A model generated the notes under the pieces. The model saw only the letters and a program-made list of their open reading frames with translations, did not search any database and had not been told where the DNA came from. Below are positions 62,316 through 64,000 of a stretch of DNA of 64,000 bases, piece by piece. The translations under genes and the position numbers were made by a program. The DNA is from Robiginitomaculum_A sp036478535. Its GTDB lineage: Bacteria > Pseudomonadota > Alphaproteobacteria > Caulobacterales > Maricaulaceae. The first letter of the stretch is position 1. Every line of letters starts with the position of its first letter. The DNA is taken from the NCBI GenBank assembly GCA_965224735.1, contig OZ245059.1:1674001-1738000 (forward strand), read 5' to 3'.

Positions 62316-64000
62316 TTCCGCTAGCTTCTACTAGCCTAATAGGTTCTTCTGCCTGCAAATCTATGATTGCGCCTTCAAGCATTTTCTCACGCACCCGTAC
62401 ACGGCTTAATTTGCCAGACGAGGTAATAATCATAGTCCCACGCGGCACAAGAATAAGACGCACTGGTGCGCCAATTTCTAAACGAATCGCAGAGCTAACA
62501 GTCACGAAGATTTCCTCGAGAAGCTTCTCATCACGTGTACGACATTCAAGCAAAAGAATAATATCTTTCTCATCCCCGCTTTTACCAATAGAGAATGAAC
62601 AGGCGCGTCCGCAACGGCTCGGCGCGGCAGCTTGCGCTGCCCACTCGATATCTTGTGGCCAAATATTGCGGCCATGAAATAGAATTAAGTCTTTAAAACG
62701 CCCTGTAACAACAAGCTGCTCATCGAGCCAATAGCCCAAATCCCCCGTATCAAGCCAGCCATCACTGGTAAAGGCAGCTTTTGTGGCCAAAGCATTTCGA
62801 AAATAACCTGGCGTTATACTAGGCCCACAGAGACAAATACGCCCCACTTTACGTTCACACAAAGCCTTACCAGTATCCATATCCCGAATTTCTAGCTTGT
62901 GATCTGGGATTATCTTGCCGCACGCCACAAATGTACGTTTATGTTCGCTTGGCGTTAAATCAGTGGCTGGAACCGCGGCGCCCGTGCGCTCATACCGCAC
63001 CATATCAATGGTGTCACAAAGAAGGCCTTGGCCTTGCGGCGCAAATGTTGCGCCTAGAGTTGTTTCTGCCAGGCCATAACTTGGCGTAAAGGCTTTGCTC
63101 TCAAAACCGCTCGCAGCGAATGTTTTGGCAAACCTCTTTAAAGGTTCAGGCTGTACCATATCGCCGCCAATGCCTGCTGCTCTCCATGATGATAAGTCTA
63201 ATTCGCGGTCTTCGCGCCAACGCCGTACACAAAGCTCGTAGCCAAAGGTCGGGCTATAAGAAATAGTGCCGCGCATATCGCTAATGAGATGTAACCATGT
63301 AACCGGGCGACGAGTAAAATCTGATGATGATAAATAATCAACGGATAACTGTCCCATAAGCGGGGCGATCATAAAGCCAATAAGCCCCATATCATGATAA
63401 AGTGGGAGCCATGATGTTGCCCGATCATCTTCGCGTAAATTCATACCAATCGGACCCAAAATACCAATGCAATTAGATGTTACTGTCGATTGCGTGCCGA
63501 TTATACCTTTTGGCGAACTTGAACTGCCTGACGAGTATTGAATATAGCAAGGACCATCCGCCTGATGCGGACGCATTTCGCTTTTTTTCGGAAATTTTTG
63601 CACATCTTCAAAGCTAATAACAGGAACATTATAGTCATTCAGTGCAGAGCTAATAATATTTTCCATGCTGGACGGGCAAAAAAGCGCTTTAAAGTCGCCC
63701 GTGTCGGTCATACGCTGTAATTGGCGCTCATAACTGCCGCGCCCACCAAGTGTCACTGGCAGTGGCAATGGCGCTGGAATAAGACCCGCATATTGACACG
63801 CAAAAAATAAAATGGCGAAATCAGCGTTTGTAACCGCGAGTAGCCCGATGCGATCCCCGACCTCACCCATGCCGACAAGTCGCAGTGCCATTTCCTTGGC
63901 GCGCTCGCATAAATCTTTATAGGATAGTTTTTCTACGAGGTCGCCGCGGCCTGAGTAAAAATTAAATCCAGTATTACACGTTGCCGCATATTCCAAACCA
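62308..64000 (-). CDS. Acyl-ACP/AMP-forming fatty acid ligase of the sphingolipid cluster (5' end beyond window)
   Basis: At least 562 residues of the adenylate-forming family: P-loop-like YIQYSSGSSSSPKGI, TSWLPLYHDMGLIGF, YGLAETTLGATF, and DGWLDTGDLGYW. This FadD32/AasR-like type activates fatty acids for transfer to an ACP. The frame is open to the window edge; the TTG at 63996 is not a credible start because the sequence LEYAATCNTGFNFYS corresponds to an internal family position. Within the spt cluster it likely charges the dedicated ACP (AasR role). Confidence 0.85.
   Translation of the reverse strand, partial: GLEYAATCNTGFNFYSGRGDLVEKLSYKDLCERAKEMALRLVGMGEVGDRIGLLAVTNADFAILFFACQYAGLIPAPLPLPVTLGGRGSYERQLQRMTDTGDFKALFCPSSMENIISSALNDYNVPVISFEDVQKFPKKSEMRPHQADGPCYIQYSSGSSSSPKGIIGTQSTVTSNCIGILGPIGMNLREDDRATSWLPLYHDMGLIGFMIAPLMGQLSVDYLSSSDFTRRPVTWLHLISDMRGTISYSPTFGYELCVRRWREDRELDLSSWRAAGIGGDMVQPEPLKRFAKTFAASGFESKAFTPSYGLAETTLGATFAPQGQGLLCDTIDMVRYERTGAAVPATDLTPSEHKRTFVACGKIIPDHKLEIRDMDTGKALCERKVGRICLCGPSITPGYFRNALATKAAFTSDGWLDTGDLGYWLDEQLVVTGRFKDLILFHGRNIWPQDIEWAAQAAAPSRCGRACSFSIGKSGDEKDIILLLECRTRDEKLLEEIFVTVSSAIRLEIGAPVRLILVPRGTMIITSSGKLSRVRVREKMLEGAIIDLQAEEPIRLVEASGNA

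Overview
The window reads as the chromosome of an alphaproteobacterium of moderate to low G+C. The gene order supports this: rplU-rpmA-obgE-proB-proA-nadD-rsfS-rlmH-envC-ctpA-DUF610 deacetylase-rppH; a separate F1-ATPase operon atpHAGDC; and rpoZ-rel-pyrE-pdxJ-acpS-rnc-era-recO-parC. The last 6 kb hold a ceramide/sphingolipid cluster like that of Caulobacter. I cannot name a genus from sequence alone.

Layout. 1-8241: the 3' part of a giant exported-looking repeat protein. Its 23-residue (69-bp) unit first forms an acidic array, then a basic array, followed by a peptidoglycan-binding domain. 8.3-20.6 kb: plus-strand housekeeping run (ribosomal proteins, GTPase Obg, proline and NAD synthesis, ribosome silencing, envelope proteases and an amidase activator, RNA pyrophosphohydrolase). 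20.6-26.7 kb: minus-strand metallophosphoesterase and the F1-ATPase operon, with a 59-codon Cys-rich gene between atpD and atpC. 26.7-32.0 kb: accessory junction with a lipoprotein resembling the C-terminal half of an M16 protease, a DUF736 gene cut by an IS end, an IS481-like transposase split by an IS200 element, and a tRNA-3'-end-like motif. 32.1-45.5 kb: minus-strand core block from smpB/folK/rpoZ to parC, then lemA and htpX; lepB and dapA are missing from where I would expect them. 45.7-47.8 kb: soluble lytic transglycosylase. 48-57.8 kb: a graveyard of insertion sequences (IS630, IS3, a second IS630, IS200, IS110) around two decapitated, toxin-less secretion-type genes, one CdiA/FHA-like and one Rhs. 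58-64 kb: sphingolipid cluster (lipid kinase, Tam41-like nucleotidyltransferase, serine palmitoyltransferase, dedicated ACP, NAD-dependent reductase, acyl-ACP ligase cut by the window end).

How the parts relate. The envelope theme is strong: a peptidoglycan-binding repeat giant, an EnvC-type activator, two CtpA proteases, a lytic transglycosylase, a DUF481 barrel, a glycine-zipper lipoprotein and sphingolipid synthesis. The accessory segments are dominated by IS-driven decay. Short 12-18 bp tandem duplications recur in dead IS copies and also in core genes. Two IS families are present as inverted copies on either side of the rpoZ-parC block, so they could support an inversion of it. The most promising items for follow-up are the charge-inverted repeat giant, the kinase plus Tam41-like pair in the ceramide cluster, the small Cys gene inside the ATP synthase operon, and the IS630 end that supplies stop codons to two truncated genes.
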